Shown: in pieces, positions 5,614 to 8,476 of the stretch
Layout: each line of letters starts with the position of its first letter
How positions within the stretch are numbered: position 1 is the first letter of the stretch
Assembly (NCBI GenBank): GCA_964396505.1
Contig: CAYNFJ010000092.1
Span: 1 to 8,476 of the forward strand
Length of the DNA stretch: 8,476 nt
From: DQTL01 sp964396505
Lineage (GTDB): Bacteria > Bacteroidota > Bacteroidia > Flavobacteriales > Flavobacteriaceae
Reading direction: 5' to 3'
Translations under genes and position numbers: made by a program
The notes under the pieces: model-generated
What the model was told of the DNA's origin: nothing
What the model saw: the letters and a program-made list of their open reading frames with translations, nothing else
Databases searched by the model: none

Positions 5614-7674
5614 CTATACTAATTGCGTAAAGCGTTTTACAGCATCTTCCTGACCCATAATCAACATACGATCACCGTAAGCAAAGCGGTAACTGGTATT
5701 CGGGACAAATACTTTTTCTGATTCGTGTGTCTCAAGATCGTAATTTTGTTTTATCAGAATGACTTCAATATCGTAGCGTTTTCTCAAATTCAATTCCAAT
5801 AGGTTTTTATTGATAAAAATACCCGGAACTTCTACTTCACTCAACGCATTGGCATCTAACATTTTTATCGTATTGAATTTTTCTGTAGATGTGATATAGG
5901 AAGACACGGACTCCAACATATTTTTTTTCATAATAGCTCTGTTAAAAGCACGAATTACTTCTGTTTTTGAAATATATCCAATAATCTTCTTGTTTTCAGC
6001 AGTATCCACAATCGGGATTTCATCTAGCACCAATTCATCTAATATCATCCCTACCATATCCAAAGAATCATCTTTAGTAAAATAAATATCTCTGTCTATC
6101 AATAAATCTTTAGCAACTTGGTTAATTGTTTTCCCCTGATTTTCCAATTCCATAGATCGTATTTGGAAAGGAGATAATATCCCTATCAACTTATTGTCAG
6201 CATCTGTGACAAAATAATTCAGATGGTGCGACTTTTGAGTCATTTTAAAAATAGCTTCAAAGGGGGTGTTCTGATCCACGATAACAGGATCTTTTTTTAC
6301 AATCTTCCCTATCTTAATACCACTCAGTATATTATGGGTTTCTTTTTTCTTTAGGGACAACCCCCTACGTGACAGCTTTTCAGAATAGATAGAATCTTTT
6401 TTAAGATGCATTTTAATAAGCACACTGATAATAATGGCAGTCATTAAGGGTAATATGATACGGTAATCATTGGTCAATTCAAACAGGATTAGTATCGCCG
6501 TAATTGGGGCGTGCATAGTCGCTGCGGCAACGGCACCCATACCTACCAGAGCATATGCTCCCGGAGAAGCGGCATATTCTGGCATGATAAAATTTGATAA
6601 ATAACCTACAAATCCACCCAAACTGGCACCAAGAAAAAGAGAAGGTGCAAAAATACCACCCGACCCACCCGAACCTATGGTTATAGAGGTGGCTACAACT
6701 TTCAGAAAAATTAATAAGAGTAATAAAGTCCAACCTAATTTACCGGCAAGTGCCATATCCATGGTTTCGTAACCTACCCCAAAAATTTGGGGAAAGAAAA
6801 CCCCTATTCCTCCGATGATTAAACCTCCGATTGCCGGCTTGAGCCATTCCGGTATTTTAATCGTATCAAATATATCTTCTGATTTGTAAAGCAGATATAT
6901 AAATGCAATGGACAAGAAAGCAGCTAAAACTCCCAATATAGAATATGGGATAAACTCCCAAATACTGACCAATTCATATTTTGGAATAGTAAAAGCCGGA
7001 GAATTACCCAAATAATGCCGGGAAATAACCGTAGCTGTTACAGAAGATATCACGATGGGGCTAAACTGGGTAATGGCAAAATCACTCAGGAGAATCTCCA
7101 AAGCAAAAATAGAACCGGCAATCGGAGCGTTAAAGGTTCCGGCAATACCCGCAGCAGCACCACAAGCCACCAGGGTACGTAATACAGAACCTCGCACCTT
7201 GAACACTTGCCCTAAAGATGAACCGGCAGCAGCCCCTATCTGTACAATAGGACCTTCTCTACCCACCGAACCTCCGGTTCCGATAGAAACAGCCGATGCT
7301 ATAATTTTAGCAAACACCACACGAGGTCTAATTTTCCCACCTCTTAATATGATGGCTTCCATTACTTCGGGCACTCCATGACCTTTTGCTTCTCTGGCAA
7401 AAAAGTAAATAATAGGCCCTACAATCAAACCACCCAAAGCAGGAATCAATACAATATAATACCATTCCAAGTTGGAAAGATAGTGTATGTTTAATAATTT
7501 AGTTTTATAAAATAAATTTTGAAAAAAACGAATCGCATATCGAAATAAGATGGCGCCATAACCGCCTACAATTCCAATGATAACGGCCATAACTACCATA
7601 AAGGTATGTTCTGAGCGTTTGAATCGAGCGACCCATTTTAAAAGTGTTCTTAAATAATTAATTTTTCCAAACAT
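5614..7674 (-). CDS. ClC-family chloride channel/transporter with two CBS domains and TrkA-C-like tail
   Basis: A 686-residue inner-membrane protein. The N-terminal ~425 residues form the ClC core: GHGVP (98-102) at the first selectivity loop, GREGP (138-142) with the gating glutamate Glu140, FNAPIAG (181-187), GIFAP (340-344) and NDYRIILP (402-409) with the central tyrosine Tyr404. Two CBS domains follow (about 455-510 and 520-580; note GILSPFQIRSM and IGYISKTEVI), then a TrkA-C/RCK-C-like domain (about 605-686, ending in AYGDRMLIMGQEDAVKRF). Such cytosolic domains usually sense nucleotides or other ligands. At the position of the internal proton glutamate of E. coli ClC-ec1 (Glu203) the sequence reads LEILL, with Ile194 after Glu193. 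This favours passive channel-like conduction over Cl-/H+ exchange, and His99 replaces the usual selectivity serine. ATG 7674 is preceded by a possible -7 box. The gene stands alone between the upstream terminator and the convergent permease. Confidence 0.95.
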   Translation of the reverse strand: MFGKINYLRTLLKWVARFKRSEHTFMVVMAVIIGIVGGYGAILFRYAIRFFQNLFYKTKLLNIHYLSNLEWYYIVLIPALGGLIVGPIIYFFAREAKGHGVPEVMEAIILRGGKIRPRVVFAKIIASAVSIGTGGSVGREGPIVQIGAAAGSSLGQVFKVRGSVLRTLVACGAAAGIAGTFNAPIAGSIFALEILLSDFAITQFSPIVISSVTATVISRHYLGNSPAFTIPKYELVSIWEFIPYSILGVLAAFLSIAFIYLLYKSEDIFDTIKIPEWLKPAIGGLIIGGIGVFFPQIFGVGYETMDMALAGKLGWTLLLLLIFLKVVATSITIGSGGSGGIFAPSLFLGASLGGFVGYLSNFIMPEYAASPGAYALVGMGAVAAATMHAPITAILILFELTNDYRIILPLMTAIIISVLIKMHLKKDSIYSEKLSRRGLSLKKKETHNILSGIKIGKIVKKDPVIVDQNTPFEAIFKMTQKSHHLNYFVTDADNKLIGILSPFQIRSMELENQGKTINQVAKDLLIDRDIYFTKDDSLDMVGMILDELVLDEIPIVDTAENKKIIGYISKTEVIRAFNRAIMKKNMLESVSSYITSTEKFNTIKMLDANALSEVEVPGIFINKNLLELNLRKRYDIEVILIKQNYDLETHESEKVFVPNTSYRFAYGDRMLIMGQEDAVKRFTQLV

Positions 7675-7711
7675 TATTTATTTTAGTATAATAAAAAGCC
7701 AAAAAAACACA

Positions 7712-7719
7712 CAAATTTA
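7712..7719 (-). promoter_or_regulatory. possible -7 promoter element for the ClC gene
   Basis: The minus strand reads TAAATTTG, matching TAnnTTTG, 37 bp before the ClC ATG. No TTG lies at the expected distance upstream (the nearest is only 11 bp away), so the promoter is incomplete by consensus. The strong terminator just upstream supports independent transcription of the ClC gene. Confidence 0.35.
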
Positions 7720-7771
7720 GCATTAAAAAACAAATAATTCCTCCTTACCTGTCATTTACTTTGTACATCTC

Positions 7772-7818
7772 AAAAAAAAACCCTTGTAAAAGGCTTTTAT
7801 TTGGCACTTTTACAAGGG
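7772..7818 (-). terminator. intrinsic terminator of the C1-family peptidase gene
   Basis: A perfect 12-bp inverted repeat, CCCTTGTAAAAG (7781-7792) and CTTTTACAAGGG (7807-7818), encloses a 14-base loop. On the minus strand the stem is followed at once by nine T (7780-7772), the classic rho-independent layout. It begins 26 bp after the peptidase stop codon. Confidence 0.9.
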
Positions 7819-7844
7819 ATTGTAGTGTTTTTTATAAAGGAACC

Positions 7845-8476
7845 TTAGTGGAACTTTTTCAATAAATCTTTGACTGCATCTTTATGAACCGTAAAATCCA
7901 TCATCTTGAGTTTAAAATAATCTTCCCTGAAAAAATAGTAACCAAATTCAGGAGCATTTTCATCATTATTACGCGATCCGGAACTGGAATCTTTGATTAA
8001 AAACCACATAAACCCGTCTTTTTCGGTATAACCTACCAAGTGCATTCCATGATCATCGGTCGTCGTTTTGTTTGAAAAACGGAATTGGCGGGCATTGTCA
8101 TCAATATATTGTGTCGGAATATCAAAACTGGGAATCATTGCCGCTTGTGTATCTCTGGAAAAACCTACTTCGGAGACATCGCCGCCTATAGCCATAGAAT
8201 AACCATTTTTAATGGCACTTTTCATCGCTTTCATATAATCTTCTAAAGGGATGTTGTAGTAATCCTTACTATGCCACCAGTTATCGGGAACTTGATACGC
8301 ACATTGTTTCCAGAAAGGCGCTTGTTTGTAAGATAAAATATCCACATAGTCATCGGGATTTAGTTGTAAATAATCCTTTAGATAGCTCAGTGGGGTGTAA
8401 GTATGCCCCTTTACTTCAAACTGTGTGGGAGGGGTCCCCATATGATAATTCATAATGCTTTTTATGGTATTGATAA
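7845..8476 (-). CDS. C1-family (bleomycin hydrolase-like) cysteine peptidase, C-terminal part (partial, N-terminus off window)
   Basis: The minus-strand frame is open from the right edge to TAA 7847-7845, giving 209 visible codons. An in-frame ATG at 8453 is probably internal: seven open codons precede it, and the sequence around it (MGTPPTQFEVKGHTYTP) looks like the middle of the family rather than a start. Numbering from that Met, DDHGMHLVG (133-141) matches the catalytic-histidine block of papain-like C1B aminopeptidases, with His135 as the likely active-site residue, and FLIKDSSSGS (151-160) lies where bleomycin hydrolase has ENSW, so the third catalytic residue is Asp155 instead of Asn. 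NPDDYVDILSY (32-42), VPDNWW (55-60) and DVSEVGFSR (92-100) are also typical of bacteroidetal members. The catalytic cysteine and any signal peptide are outside the window, so cytosolic or exported location cannot be judged. The gene ends in a strong terminator. Confidence 0.88.
   Translation of the reverse strand, partial: INTIKSIMNYHMGTPPTQFEVKGHTYTPLSYLKDYLQLNPDDYVDILSYKQAPFWKQCAYQVPDNWWHSKDYYNIPLEDYMKAMKSAIKNGYSMAIGGDVSEVGFSRDTQAAMIPSFDIPTQYIDDNARQFRFSNKTTTDDHGMHLVGYTEKDGFMWFLIKDSSSGSRNNDENAPEFGYYFFREDYFKLKMMDFTVHKDAVKDLLKKFH

Noticed and set aside
7055..7381. A plus-strand open frame of 108 codons opposite the ClC gene.
   Set aside because: It is antisense to the conserved ClC core, including the GREGP region, is rich in Pro/Ala/Thr as expected from the complement, and resembles no known protein.
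7772..7818. The inverted repeat near 7781-7818 as an operator or mobile-element end.
   Set aside because: The adjoining nine-T tract on the minus strand and its position just after a stop codon fit an intrinsic terminator fully.
7845..8453. ATG at 8453 as the true start of a small 202-residue peptidase gene.
   Set aside because: The frame stays open to the window edge and the local sequence matches the middle of C1B peptidases, so the gene is most likely cut by the window and the Met is internal.

Overview
The window looks like chromosomal DNA from a Bacteroidota bacterium, most probably a member of the Flavobacteriia. It is AT-rich. It has promoter-like TAnnTTTG boxes, the -7 element typical of this phylum. 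I see no obvious Shine-Dalgarno sequences, and the gene families (a flavobacterial deacetylase-like protein that begins MLLVYTHKITPR, FemAB/GNAT-like proteins with a YAYxWYLxIVADxW core, and a bleomycin-hydrolase-type C1 peptidase) fit that group. I cannot name a genus. Apart from the transporter at 3784-5535, all genes lie on the minus strand.

Right to left along the minus strand: the 3' part of a C1-family cysteine peptidase enters from the right edge (7845-8476) and ends in a strong intrinsic terminator (7772-7818). Next is a complete ClC chloride channel/transporter with two CBS domains and a TrkA-C-like tail (5614-7674). It converges on a plus-strand 12-TM APC-superfamily permease with a C-terminal soluble domain (3784-5535). 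A 155-bp divergent promoter region (3629-3783) separates the permease from a minus-strand gene run: radC (2933-3628), a polysaccharide-deacetylase-fold protein (1595-2887), a FemAB/GNAT-like protein (649-1584) and a second, paralogous FemAB/GNAT-like gene that starts at GTG 646 and leaves the window at its left edge.

The radC-to-GNAT run is tightly spaced (45, 10 and 2 bp gaps), so it is probably one transcript driven by the promoter in front of radC. The deacetylase-like and FemAB-like genes suggest a role in modifying an envelope or extracellular glycan or peptide; this is inferred from fold and neighbourhood only. The two transporters are housekeeping-type ion and solute carriers, each with a cytosolic domain that could be regulatory.

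The most notable points are a second GNAT gene with a GTG start; a sharp fall in GC inside the first GNAT gene near position 1370; a deacetylase-fold protein lacking the usual metal-binding residues; a ClC protein with Ile at the internal proton-glutamate position; and three of four genes in the radC run starting at GTG or TTG. I did not find a CRISPR array, RNA gene, insertion sequence or recognisable defence system, and no gene-free stretch exceeds 170 bp.
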